A stretch of 64,000 nt of DNA, from assembly GCF_023100905.1 (NCBI RefSeq), contig NZ_CP064686.1:7094001-7158000 (forward strand), written 5' to 3'. How positions within the stretch are numbered: the first letter of the stretch is position 1; every line of letters starts with the position of its first letter. Below the pieces are notes generated by a model. The model was given only the letters and a program-made list of their open reading frames with translations. It had not been told where the DNA came from and made no database searches. This DNA comes from Bradyrhizobium sp. 4. Its GTDB lineage: Bacteria > Pseudomonadota > Alphaproteobacteria > Rhizobiales > Xanthobacteraceae. Positions 42,495 through 51,469 of the stretch are shown here, one piece after another. The position numbers were made by a program, and so were the translations under genes.

Positions 42495-42998
42495 ATGCCA
42501 AGACAGGAAGTCATTCGCAAAGCCAGGCAAGACAAGCGTGCCGGAAAATCGGCAAGCACGCAGGCCGGCGAATTCGTCAAGGACCAGATCGACAAGATCC
42601 GCAAGGGCAAGCATGGCGCGCGCTCGACGAAACAGGCCATCGCAATCGGTCTGTCCGAGGCGCGCCGCGCCGGCGTCGATCTTCCGCCGCCGCGCAAGGG
42701 ACGCGTCAAGAAGGCGACGCGTCGCAGCGCCAAATATGCCTATGAGGTCGGTCAGGGCAAGCGCACGGCGAAGCGCCGGCCGCGCGTGTCGCGGGCCGTC
42801 GAGAAGGTTTTGAAAAAAGAGCCGCGCTCGACCGCATCGCGCAGCGCACTGTCGAAACAGGGCAAGCGTGCCGCGAGCCAGCGATCGGCCGCGTCGCGTT
42901 CAGCCACCGCGCGCAAGGCAAGCCGCACCAAGGGTGCCAAGGCCCGCTCCACCGCCGCGAAGAAGGCGGCGCGCACCAGGGCGCGCCGCCGGAGCTGA
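42495..42998 (+). CDS. DUF6496 protein with histone H1-like basic tail
   Basis: A 167-residue very basic protein. The N-terminal half carries the DUF6496 pattern (STKQAIAIGLSEARRAGVDL) and the second half is a Lys/Arg/Ala/Ser repeat-like tail (AARTRARRRS at the end) reminiscent of eukaryotic histone H1 and bacterial H1-like proteins. It probably binds DNA or RNA. ATG 42495 follows a GAGGGAACTGG stretch; upstream codons to 42399 are not family-like. Confidence 0.8.
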   Translation: MPRQEVIRKARQDKRAGKSASTQAGEFVKDQIDKIRKGKHGARSTKQAIAIGLSEARRAGVDLPPPRKGRVKKATRRSAKYAYEVGQGKRTAKRRPRVSRAVEKVLKKEPRSTASRSALSKQGKRAASQRSAASRSATARKASRTKGAKARSTAAKKAARTRARRRS

Positions 42999-43202
42999 TC
43001 AATCCGCGCGCCGGCTCCGCTCGGAGAACACCGCGCGTGCGGCGCGCTCGGCCTCGCGCGCCGAGCGGAACTGCCGGCCTTCGAGGCTGTCGAACAGACG
43101 CTCGGAGGAGAAGAAGCGGAAGCCGCGCGTATCCTTCGTGACGATGCCGGCGGCGCGGTCGTGGATTTCGATGATGTAGGCATTCGATTGAATTTTGGAC
43201 AT
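42999..43202 (-). CDS. Small hypothetical protein
   Basis: A 67-residue protein (YIIEIHDRAAGIVTKDTRGF; RFFSSERLFDSLEGRQFRSA) that begins at ATG 43202 and abuts the end of the H1-like gene. Short proteins of this appearance are frequent in Bradyrhizobium; no function known. The sequence looks like one compact alpha/beta unit. Confidence 0.6.
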   Translation of the reverse strand: MSKIQSNAYIIEIHDRAAGIVTKDTRGFRFFSSERLFDSLEGRQFRSAREAERAARAVFSERSRRAD

Positions 43203-43528
43203 GACTGCTCGTCCACCGGGGTCTCGGCGTTGCTGCTAGAAGACGGCGGTCAGCAACAACAACAGGCGCCGGTGGCCGCTGAGAAACAGCGCGGCGTCAT
43301 GCACGCATGCATGTCATTGTTACTGCGCTGGTGATCGGTTCTCATATCGCGGCTTCGGCTCGAGGAGCAGTGTCGATGCCTGGAATATCGAGCGTTTAGC
43401 GCGATCGGTCAATGAAATGGCCATCCATAATTGCCACCGGCGCGCATCGGCACTTCTCCGGGCGCGAGCGCAGGCAAACGAATTCATCTCGCGATGAGTT
43501 CTTCTCTTGCGGGAGAAGGGAAGACGCA
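43203..43528. other. Intergenic region before the PPOX-family gene
   Basis: 326 bases with no convincing gene. It contains degenerate pieces such as TTCATCTCGCGATGAG and a TTCTCTTGCGGGAGAA hairpin-like element near 43500-43516, which may serve as terminator for the minus-strand phn operon. Confidence 0.4.
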
Positions 43529-44140
43529 TCACCACATCGTCGCGGCCGCCCGCTCGGGCCAGGCGCGATCATATTCCGCGCCGCCGACCTTGTTCTCGCT
43601 CATCTCGGCGAGGATCTGGCCGGGCGTCGGCAGCGTCTTGGGGTCGATGCGCTTGTCGGGATTCCAGAGATCGGAGCGGACGATGGCGCGGGCGCACTGG
43701 AAGTAGATCTCGTCGACCGTCATCACCATGACACTGCGCGGCGCCTTGCTTTCGACCTTGAACGAGGCCAGCAGCTCGGGATCGATCGAAAGATGCGCCC
43801 GGCCATTGGCCCGGACCGCATTGCCGGAGCCGGGGATCAGGAACATCAGGGACACCCTGGGATCGCGCACGATGTTGCGCAAGGAATCGACCCGGTTATT
43901 GCCGCGGCGATCCGGCAGCATCAGCGTCTTCGGGTCATGAATGCGGACGAAGCCGGAGAGATCGCCCCGCGGCGAGCAGTCGATCCCCTCGGGTCCGATG
44001 GTGGCGAGCGCGGCGAACGGCGCCTTTTCGATGAAGACGCGATAGAGCGGGGTGACGTGGTCGGCGACTTTCACGGTCGAGGCGTCGTTGGTGACGCCGT
44101 AGATGGCCTCGAGCTGCTCGACCGTTTCAATCACCGACAT
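43529..44140 (-). CDS. Pyridoxamine-5'-phosphate-oxidase-like FMN-binding protein
   Basis: A 203-residue split-barrel flavin protein: TPLYRVFIEKAPFAALATIG, DCSPRGDLSGFVRIHDPKTL, DRRGNNRVDSLRNIV. AAGGAG precedes ATG 44140. It follows phnN by 22 bases and so is probably the last gene of the phnG-N operon; its role in phosphonate use is unknown. Related FMN proteins reduce small electrophiles or serve as flavin reductases. Confidence 0.85.
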   Translation of the reverse strand: MSVIETVEQLEAIYGVTNDASTVKVADHVTPLYRVFIEKAPFAALATIGPEGIDCSPRGDLSGFVRIHDPKTLMLPDRRGNNRVDSLRNIVRDPRVSLMFLIPGSGNAVRANGRAHLSIDPELLASFKVESKAPRSVMVMTVDEIYFQCARAIVRSDLWNPDKRIDPKTLPTPGQILAEMSENKVGGAEYDRAWPERAAATMW

Positions 44141-44162
44141 TCCAGTCTCCTTGTTGCGCGGG

Positions 44163-44759
44163 CTATTCGTGCCAGCCCTGGTTCTTGATCACGCGCAGAA
44201 GCTGGTGGCCGTGATACTCTGCGCCGCCCGCGTTGAGGATGGTGACGTCGGCCTGCGCCGATGCGTCCTCGACGCTGCGCGTCAGCCGTTCCGTGATATT
44301 GCCGTCACTGTTCCGGGCGCGTGCGGCAAGCCGCTGCGCCAACACATCCGGCGGCGCCGTGATCGCGACCACCACGACGTTGGCGTAAGCTTTGCGTAAC
44401 GCGCCGATCACCGTGCGCGACACATTGGCCACGACGGCGCGTCCGGAACGAATATCGTCGTTGAGGTTGCGCGGCAGCGCGTAGCAATGCCCATGCGCTT
44501 CCCATTGCACGGCGAAATCCCCACGCTCGAGCGCGCGGCGGAACTCGTCAGGGTTCACCGCGACATTGTCTTCGTCGGCCGAGGATTCGCGGGTCACGAC
44601 ACGGCGCGGAAAGACGATGTCGTGGTCCTCGATGCACGCCGCCCGCGCCAGCCGCAGCAGCGTGTCCTTGCCGGCACCGCTGGGACCGACCACGAGCACG
44701 AGCCGGCCAGGGCCGATCGCGCCCGTCTGCGCTCCCGCCATGGTGACGGTCTCGCTCAT
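44163..44759 (-). CDS. phnN: Ribose 1,5-bisphosphate phosphokinase
   Basis: A 198-residue P-loop kinase (VVGPSGAGKDTLLRLAR) that phosphorylates ribose 1,5-bisphosphate to PRPP, closing the C-P lyase path. FPRRVVTRESSADEDNVAVN matches the family. Its start overlaps the phnM stop by four bases. Confidence 0.92.
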   Translation of the reverse strand: MSETVTMAGAQTGAIGPGRLVLVVGPSGAGKDTLLRLARAACIEDHDIVFPRRVVTRESSADEDNVAVNPDEFRRALERGDFAVQWEAHGHCYALPRNLNDDIRSGRAVVANVSRTVIGALRKAYANVVVVAITAPPDVLAQRLAARARNSDGNITERLTRSVEDASAQADVTILNAGGAEYHGHQLLRVIKNQGWHE

Positions 44760-45910
44760 GCCACGCGGCTCCCTTCGCGCCAGACGCTGCGGACCGCGGG
44801 GACGCTGCCGGCAACATGCACGCGGATCAGATCGGCACGCTTGCCGACGGCAATTTCACCGCGGTCGGACAGGCCGACCGCCTCGGCGGGCGCCTTCGTC
44901 ACCGTGCGGATCGCCGCCGCAAGGCTGATGGCGGGCACATGCTCGGGCAAATGCAGCGCGGCCATCAGGAGGCTCGAGGGGATGTAATCCGACGACAGGA
45001 TATCGAGCAGGCCTTCGCGAGCGAGATCGACCGCGGCGATGTTGCCGGAATGCGAGCCACCGCGCACGACGTTCGGCGCGCCCATCAGGATGTCGATGCC
45101 GGCCTCGTGCAGGCCGCGCGCGGCCTCCAGCGTGGTCGGGAATTCCGCGACCGAAACCCCATCGCGCACGGCGTCCACGACGTTCTCCTCGGTGGTATCG
45201 TCATGGCTCGCCAGCGGGATCTTGTACTTGTGTGCCAGCGCCACGATCTCGCGCATGTTGGTCGCGGCATAGGCCTTCTGATACTCGAAACGCTTCGCGA
45301 ACAGTTCGTCGAGTTGGGCGTCGGTCTTGCCGCCGCCCTTGCCGCGGTAATAGTCGCGCAGCTTGCCTTCGTCGCGGAACTGGCGCTGGCCGGGGGTGTG
45401 GTCCATCAGCGACATCAGCCGCACGTCGGGACGGTCGATCAGCTCCCTGGCCTCCTCGACCACGCTCGGCATCGGGATTTCGCAGCGCAGATGCAGGAAG
45501 TGATCGGCGCGCAGCAGGTCGGCATCGCGCGCGGTCGTGATGGCGGCTGCGAGCGTGCCGGCGCGTCCGTCGACTTCCTCGGCGCCGTCCTCGCGCCAGA
45601 CCCGGAGCGAGTCGAACACCGTGGTGATGCCCGATGTCGCGAGCTGGCCGTCGTAGGAGACGACGGCGGCGACCGGATTCCAGAACACTTTCGGCCGCGG
45701 CACGTAATGCGCTTCGAGATGGTCGGTGTGGAGCTCGATCAAGCCGGGCATGATCAGATCGCCGCCGGCATCCTCTGCCCCCGCAGGCACCCTGCCCTCC
45801 CCGATCTCGGCAATACGTCCATCGGCGAGAGCAAGCCAGCCCTGCTCGATCACCCGTTCCGCCAGCACGATCCTGGCGTTGGCGATCACGATGTCCTTCT
45901 TGGCGTTCAT
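44756..45910 (-). CDS. phnM: Alpha-D-ribose 1-methylphosphonate 5-triphosphate diphosphatase
   Basis: Amidohydrolase of the C-P lyase path that removes pyrophosphate from the 5-triphosphate. 384 residues with GLIELHTDHLEAHYVPRPKV (metal His), LMDHTPGQRQFRDEGKLRDY, SHDDTTEENVVDAV and GGSHSGNIAAVDLAREGLLD. It closely follows the E. coli PhnM pattern. ATG 45910 has AAGGA seven bases upstream; ATG 45916 is too close to it. A divergent second phnM lies at 55937. Confidence 0.93.
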   Translation of the reverse strand: MNAKKDIVIANARIVLAERVIEQGWLALADGRIAEIGEGRVPAGAEDAGGDLIMPGLIELHTDHLEAHYVPRPKVFWNPVAAVVSYDGQLATSGITTVFDSLRVWREDGAEEVDGRAGTLAAAITTARDADLLRADHFLHLRCEIPMPSVVEEARELIDRPDVRLMSLMDHTPGQRQFRDEGKLRDYYRGKGGGKTDAQLDELFAKRFEYQKAYAATNMREIVALAHKYKIPLASHDDTTEENVVDAVRDGVSVAEFPTTLEAARGLHEAGIDILMGAPNVVRGGSHSGNIAAVDLAREGLLDILSSDYIPSSLLMAALHLPEHVPAISLAAAIRTVTKAPAEAVGLSDRGEIAVGKRADLIRVHVAGSVPAVRSVWREGSRVA

Positions 45911-45921
45911 GTCCATTTCCT

Positions 45922-46620
<699 letters not shown>

Positions 46621-46658
46621 TGGAAAACTCTTCTCGCAAGGCTCATGGCGTTGAAGGC

Positions 46659-47456
46659 TCATGGCGGCAGGATCGAGGAGACGAGGAGTTGAGTGTAGGA
46701 CTCGCGGGGATCGTCGAGCACCTGGTCGGTGAGGCCGGTCTCGATGACGCGGCCGCCCTTCATCACCATCACGCGGTGCGACAGCAGGCGCGCGACCGCG
46801 AGATCATGGGTGACGATGATGACCGCGAGGTGCAGCTCGGCGACCAGGCTGCGCACGAGGTCGAGCAGGCGGGCCTGAACGGAAACATCGAGGCCGCCGG
46901 TCGGCTCGTCCATGAACACCAGCCGCGGCTCGGTGACGAGGTTGCGGGCGATCTGGAGACGCTGGCGCATGCCGCCGGAATAGGTCCGCGGCGCATCGTC
47001 GATGCGTGCGATGTCGATCTCGACACGGGTCAGCCAGTCCGAGGCGGTATCGCGAATGCGGCCGTAATGGTTCCAACCCACCGCCATCAGCCGCTCGCCG
47101 ACATTGGCGCCGGCCGAGACCGCCATGCGCAGGCCCTGCGCGGGATCCTGGTGGACGAAGCCCCAATCGGTGCGGAACAGGAAGCGCCGCTCGGCCTCGC
47201 CCAGCGTAGCGAGATCGCGGGTGGCGCCGTCGCGCATCCGATAGGAGACGTGCCCACCGCTGGCCGCGAGCTGACCCGACAGGAGCTGGAGCAGCGTCGA
47301 TTTGCCCGAGCCGGATTCGCCGACGATTGCCAGCACCTCACCGGGATAGAGTGCAAAGGACACGTCGCGGCACGCCGCGATCCGGCCGTAGGACTTGCTG
47401 AGGGATTTTGCGACCAGCAGCGGCTCGTCGTTCTCGAGCATGTGTTGATCAGCCAT
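46659..47456 (-). CDS. phnK: Phosphonate C-P lyase system protein PhnK
   Basis: ABC-type ATPase of 265 residues that docks on the PhnGHIJ core: Walker A VGESGSGKST, Q-loop region FVHQDPAQGLRMAVSAGANV, signature YSGGMRQRLQIARNL, Walker B LVFMDEPTGGLD. Its ATG (47456) overlaps the phnJ stop by eight bases. Confidence 0.93.
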   Translation of the reverse strand: MADQHMLENDEPLLVAKSLSKSYGRIAACRDVSFALYPGEVLAIVGESGSGKSTLLQLLSGQLAASGGHVSYRMRDGATRDLATLGEAERRFLFRTDWGFVHQDPAQGLRMAVSAGANVGERLMAVGWNHYGRIRDTASDWLTRVEIDIARIDDAPRTYSGGMRQRLQIARNLVTEPRLVFMDEPTGGLDVSVQARLLDLVRSLVAELHLAVIIVTHDLAVARLLSHRVMVMKGGRVIETGLTDQVLDDPRESYTQLLVSSILPP

Positions 47457-48345
47457 TGGATGCCTCCTGCGCCTTGTCCTTGTACGGCGCGGCGCTGAGG
47501 CTGCCGTGATGGCCGGCGGCCTGGCGGCCCTCGCAATAATCGGTGTCGGAGCAGACGAACATGCGCCCGCCCTTGTCGTCGGTGACGATCTCGTCGAGAT
47601 AGGAATTTTCCGCGGCGCACAGCGCGCAAGGCGCGTTGAAGCGATACGGCTCGAAGGGATGGTCCTCGAAGTCGAGCGACACGACTTGCGTATGGGGCGG
47701 GATCGCATAGATGCGCTTCTCGCGGCCGGCGCCGAACAATTGCAGCGCCGGGCAATTGTCCATCTTGGGATTGTCGAATTTCGGCGTCGGCGACGGGTCC
47801 ATCACGTAGCGCGCGTTGACCTTCACCGGATAGGCGTAAGCGGTCGCGATGTGGCCGAAGCGAGCGATATCCTCATAGAGCTTCACATGCATCAAGCCGT
47901 ATTCGGCGAGCGCATGCATGCGCCGCGTCTCGGTCTCCCGCGGCTCGAGGAAGCGCAGCGGCTCCGGGATCGGCACCTGATAGACCAGCACCTGATTTGC
48001 GTGCAGCGCCGTCTCCGGGATGCGGTGCCGGGTCTGGATCACGGTCGCATCTTCAGTCGCGGTCGTCGTGGCGACGCCGGCGGTCTTGGCGAAGAATTTG
48101 CGGATCGAGATCGCGTTGGTGGTGTCGTCGGAGCCCTGGTCGATCACTTTCAGCACGTCCTCGGGCCCGAGGATCGCCGCAGTGACCTGGACGCCGCCGG
48201 TGCCCCAGCCGTAGGGCATCGGCATTTCACGGCTGGCGAACGGCACCTGATAGCCGGGGATCGCGATCGCCTTCAGGATCGCGCGGCGGATCATCCGTTT
48301 GGTCTGTTCGTCGAGATAGGCGAAATTGTAGGTGGGCGCGTTCAT
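47449..48345 (-). CDS. phnJ: Carbon-phosphorus lyase radical SAM subunit
   Basis: Radical-SAM enzyme that breaks the C-P bond of alpha-D-ribose 1-methylphosphonate 5-phosphate. 298 residues. The cysteines CALC, later C in FVCSDTDYC are the expected [4Fe-4S] and catalytic set (CxxC...C...C). N-terminal AYLDEQTKRMIRRAILKAIA is family-typical. Start overlaps the phnI stop by four bases. Confidence 0.95.
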   Translation of the reverse strand: MNAPTYNFAYLDEQTKRMIRRAILKAIAIPGYQVPFASREMPMPYGWGTGGVQVTAAILGPEDVLKVIDQGSDDTTNAISIRKFFAKTAGVATTTATEDATVIQTRHRIPETALHANQVLVYQVPIPEPLRFLEPRETETRRMHALAEYGLMHVKLYEDIARFGHIATAYAYPVKVNARYVMDPSPTPKFDNPKMDNCPALQLFGAGREKRIYAIPPHTQVVSLDFEDHPFEPYRFNAPCALCAAENSYLDEIVTDDKGGRMFVCSDTDYCEGRQAAGHHGSLSAAPYKDKAQEASNG

Positions 48346-49445
48346 TCCGCGGCCTCCTTCATGGCGTCGGGCGCATTGGCTTCAGTGAATTCCTTGCGCA
48401 GCTTGCGCAACAGGCCGAGCTCGGACTGGAAGTCGACATAATGCGGCAGCTTCAGATGCTCGACGAAGCCGGTCGCCTGGACGTTGTCCGAATGCGACAT
48501 CACGAATTCTTCGTCTTGCGCAGGGGCGAGTGCCTCTTCGCCGAGCTCGCGCGCACGCAACGCGCGGTCGACCAGCGCCATCGACATGGTCTTGCGTTCG
48601 CTCTGGCCGAAGGCGAGGCCATAACCGCGCGTGAAGCACGGCGCTTCGGTCGCGGAGCCCTTGAACTGGTTGACCATCTGACATTCGGTGAGCTCGATCG
48701 AGCCGAGCGGAACGGCGAAGCCGGCGTCTTCCGCCGAAAATTCGACATCGACCTCGCCGAAGCGAATCTCGCCGGCGAAGGGATGGTTGCGGCCGTAGCC
48801 GCGCTGGGTGGAATAGCCCATCGCCAGCAAGAACCCTTCGTCGCCACGCGCGAGATTTTGCAGGCGCAGGTCACGATCCGCCGGAAAGTTCAGCGGCTCG
48901 CGGGTGAGGTCGCCGACGCTGGCGCCCTCTTCCGCTTGAGGCGAGGATTCGATCAGCCCGTCGCGGCCGAGGATATCCGTCACCCGCGGGGTGGGCACTG
49001 TCGATGCTTCGGCCGTCGCCGGCGCTTCCGGCACGAAGCCTTCGGCGAGCGAGGGATCGAGCAGACGGTGGGTATAGTCGAAGGTCGGCCCGAGAATCTG
49101 GCCGCCGGGAATGTCCTTGAAGGTCGAGGACACCCGCCGCTGCACCCGCATCGCGCCGGTCTCGACCGGCTCGCTGGCGCCGAAGCGCGGCAGCGTGGCG
49201 CGGAAGGCACGGACCAGGAAGATCGCCTCGATCAGATCGCCGCGCGCCTGCTTGATGGCGAGCGCCGCGAGCTCGCGGTCATAGAGCGAGCCTTCGCTCA
49301 TGACGCGGTCCACGGCGAGACCAAGCTGCTCCGAGATCTGGTCGAGGGAAATTTCCGGCACGCTTTGATCGCCGCGCCGCGCACTGGCGAGCAGGCGATG
49401 GGCGTTCTCGATGGCGCGTTCGCCGCCTTTGACTGCGACATACAT
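48342..49445 (-). CDS. phnI: C-P lyase core subunit PhnI
   Basis: A 367-residue subunit of the PhnGHIJ core, a nucleosidase that swaps adenine for phosphonate on ATP together with GHL. Features: MYVAVKGGERAIENAHRLLA at the start, QLGLAVDRVMSEGSLYDREL, and the MSHSDNVQATGFVEHLKLPH near the end. Confidence 0.95.
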   Translation of the reverse strand: MYVAVKGGERAIENAHRLLASARRGDQSVPEISLDQISEQLGLAVDRVMSEGSLYDRELAALAIKQARGDLIEAIFLVRAFRATLPRFGASEPVETGAMRVQRRVSSTFKDIPGGQILGPTFDYTHRLLDPSLAEGFVPEAPATAEASTVPTPRVTDILGRDGLIESSPQAEEGASVGDLTREPLNFPADRDLRLQNLARGDEGFLLAMGYSTQRGYGRNHPFAGEIRFGEVDVEFSAEDAGFAVPLGSIELTECQMVNQFKGSATEAPCFTRGYGLAFGQSERKTMSMALVDRALRARELGEEALAPAQDEEFVMSHSDNVQATGFVEHLKLPHYVDFQSELGLLRKLRKEFTEANAPDAMKEAAE

Positions 49446-49447
49446 GC

Positions 49448-50056
49448 TTAGCTTCCCTTGCTCACGACACGCGTGGTGCGCGGGATCGCAACCACGGCGT
49501 CATCGGCCACCAGCACCACATCGACGCCGCGCGGAAACAGCGCCTCATTAATACGAAGTCGCTCGAACAGGTCGAACGGCTTGATCGAGGCCTTGAGCGT
49601 GGCGACACCGTCGATGCCGGGGCCGCGCAGCTCGAAGCTGCGTCCGGCGTCAAGGCTATCGACCTGGACGATCAATGTGGTCGAGCGATCCGGATATTCG
49701 CTGGTGCCGAGCGCGAAGCGCTCGAGCGAAGACAGCACTCCGCCGTCGCCGATCAGCGCGAAGCTGGCGATCGAGGGATCCTGCACCACCGGTGCGCCGG
49801 TGTGGAACTTCAGCCATTTTGTCACGTCGGTGCTTTCCGACATGCGCGCATCGAGCCAGAGCGGCGTGTCGTGGTCGAACAGCGTCAGCGCGATCGCGGC
49901 CGTGCCGCGCATCATCGTTTGAGGCGCTCCTGATGTCGGCACGATGCGCTGGACCGATCCCGGCCGCGCCATCGCGTCCATGACCGAGCGAAAGGTCGAT
50001 TGCGCCGACAGCACCTTGTCGGCGAACCCCGGCGGCAGTTCCGCAATCGTGGTCAT
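49448..50056 (-). CDS. phnH: C-P lyase core subunit PhnH
   Basis: A 202-residue core subunit: LPPGFADKVLSAQSTFRSVM at the start, RIVPTSGAPQTMMRGTAAIA and GPGIDGVATLKASIKPFDLF. The start ATG 50056 fits PhnH length and has GGTGAG upstream; the frame runs to 50095. phnG lies four bases upstream. Confidence 0.92.
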   Translation of the reverse strand: MTTIAELPPGFADKVLSAQSTFRSVMDAMARPGSVQRIVPTSGAPQTMMRGTAAIALTLFDHDTPLWLDARMSESTDVTKWLKFHTGAPVVQDPSIASFALIGDGGVLSSLERFALGTSEYPDRSTTLIVQVDSLDAGRSFELRGPGIDGVATLKASIKPFDLFERLRINEALFPRGVDVVLVADDAVVAIPRTTRVVSKGS

Positions 50057-50060
50057 GATC

Positions 50061-50516
50061 TCACCCCTCACCGCGCACCATGGTGTAGAAATCAACCTTC
50101 GTCGCGGCGGTCTCGGCCGCCACCTGTTTGCGCTTGGCCATCAGCTGCTCACGCAACGGCGCGATAATGTCCCGCTCCACCGCGCCGCCGAAATCGCTGG
50201 ACTGCACCAGCGCATCGCACAGCGCGATCAGCCGCGCCTTCTCGCCGTCGCGACCGAGCGTGTAACCGAAGCCGACCTCGCCGCTCGCAAGCCGCACCGC
50301 GGCGCGCGACACCGTGGCCTCGCCAAGGTTGAACGGCGCGCCGTCGCCGCCGACCCGGCCGCGCAGCATGACGAGGCCGTTTTCCGGCGCGCGCAGATCC
50401 TGATGCGCTGGCAAAACGAGAGCGCGGAGGCGGGCGGCGATCTCGCCCGCCTCTGCGTGCGCCAGCACGGCCATTGCGGCCTTGCGCTGGGCTTGCTGAT
50501 TGTTGTGCTGGGTCAC
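50061..50516 (-). CDS. phnG: C-P lyase core subunit PhnG
   Basis: A 151-residue subunit (E. coli PhnG is 150), with AQRKAAMAVLAHAEAGEIAA at the start and LGRDGEKARLIALCDALVQS near the end. The likely start is the GTG at 50516 (VTQHNNQQAQ); no ATG gives a sensible length, and upstream sequence contains the operators. First gene of the phnGHIJKLMN-PPOX operon. Confidence 0.9.
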   Translation of the reverse strand: MTQHNNQQAQRKAAMAVLAHAEAGEIAARLRALVLPAHQDLRAPENGLVMLRGRVGGDGAPFNLGEATVSRAAVRLASGEVGFGYTLGRDGEKARLIALCDALVQSSDFGGAVERDIIAPLREQLMAKRKQVAAETAATKVDFYTMVRGEG

Positions 50517-50552
50517 CACATCCACCGACTTTTCTGCAGAACTTGCCGAATC

Positions 50553-50580
50553 CAAGTTGTCTATGATACTAGACAACTTG
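50553..50580. promoter_or_regulatory. Palindrome in the phnG/phnF spacer, candidate PhnF operator
   Basis: Perfect 11-base arms CAAGTTGTCTA and TAGACAACTTG around TGATAC. It is 37 bases before the phnG start and 64 before the divergent phnF. GntR/PhnF family operators often contain GTCTAGAC-like halves, matching GTCTA/TAGAC here. Confidence 0.8.
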
Positions 50581-50593
50581 ATAGCGGAGCGCC

Positions 50594-50611
50594 ATGACTG
50601 TTTGGTGACAA
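50594..50611 (-). promoter_or_regulatory. Candidate Pho box upstream of phnG
   Basis: On the minus strand: TTGTCAC, four bases (CAAA), CAGTCAT, two half-sites 11 bases apart like the PhoB consensus CTGTCAT-N4-CTGTCAT. It lies upstream of the PhnF palindrome relative to phnG. Confidence 0.5.
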
Positions 50612-50643
50612 GGGCGTGATTTCTGGAGTAGCTTCCCGGCCAC

Positions 50644-51372
50644 ATGAGCATGCAGGACACAGCTTCCTCCGGCGTCGCATTGTGGCGCCTCGTTGCCGAC
50701 GGCATCGAGCGCGGCATCGCCGACGGCCGCTTTGCGGCCGGCGACAAGCTGCCGGGCGAGGTGGAGATCGCCGAAATCTATCGCGTCAACCGCCACACCG
50801 TGCGGCGCGCGCTGGCCGCGCTTGCGGAGCGCGGCATCGTGCGGGCCGAACGCGGTAGCGGAACCTACGTCGAGGCGCAGAAGCTCGCCTATCCGCTGCG
50901 CTCGCGGACCCGTTTCTCCGAGATCGTCGGCGCGGACGGCCGCGAACCGCATGGCCGGTTGATCGAGGCGTCCGATGATGTCGCGACCCGCGAACTCGCG
51001 CGGGAACTCGGCCTCAAGACCGGTGCACCGCTGGTGCGGATCGAGGCGATGCGCCTCGCCGACCGCACACCGATCTGCGTCTCCACGACGTGGCTGTCGG
51101 CGCAGCTGTTTCCGGGTGCGGGCGACGTCTTTGCCGCGACCCGCTCGATGACGAAACTGCTCGAGCATTACGGCGTCCGCGACTATCGCCGCGGCGCGAC
51201 CCGGATCACCGCCGGCATCGTTGACGCAACCGACGCCGCACGGCTCGATCTGGCGCTGGGACGGCCGATCCTGGTGGTCGACGCCACCGATCACGATCTC
51301 GACGGCAAGCCGCTGGTCACCAAGCATTCGCGCTTTGCGGCGGAGCGGGTGGAATTTTTGGTGGAGTCGTAG
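50644..51372 (+). CDS. phnF: GntR-family phosphonate regulator PhnF
   Basis: A 242-residue repressor: GntR HTH (ALWRLVADGIERGIADGRFA; GEVEIAEIYRVNRHTVRRAL) and a UTRA effector domain (LVRIEAMRLADRTPICVSTT; RITAGIVDATDAARLDLALG). Divergent from phnG, with a palindrome between them. Its stop TAG is supplied by the CGTAGGGTGG arm of the palindromic repeat beginning at 51368. Confidence 0.92.
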   Translation: MSMQDTASSGVALWRLVADGIERGIADGRFAAGDKLPGEVEIAEIYRVNRHTVRRALAALAERGIVRAERGSGTYVEAQKLAYPLRSRTRFSEIVGADGREPHGRLIEASDDVATRELARELGLKTGAPLVRIEAMRLADRTPICVSTTWLSAQLFPGAGDVFAATRSMTKLLEHYGVRDYRRGATRITAGIVDATDAARLDLALGRPILVVDATDHDLDGKPLVTKHSRFAAERVEFLVES

Positions 51373-51460
51373 GGTGGGCAAAGGCGCACTTGCGCCGTGC
51401 CCACCATCCATCCAGTGCTGCGATTGAACTGGTGCGCACGCGGCGCTTTACCACCCTACG
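51368..51460. repeat. Palindromic repeat, CGTAGGGTGG family
   Basis: Outer arms CGTAGGGTGG (51368-51377) and CCACCCTACG (51451-51460) are perfect complements; an inner GGGCA...GGCGCA/TGCGCC...TGCCC hairpin lies just inside the left arm. The left arm holds the phnF stop codon. Confidence 0.8.
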
Positions 51461-51469
51461 AAATCGTGA

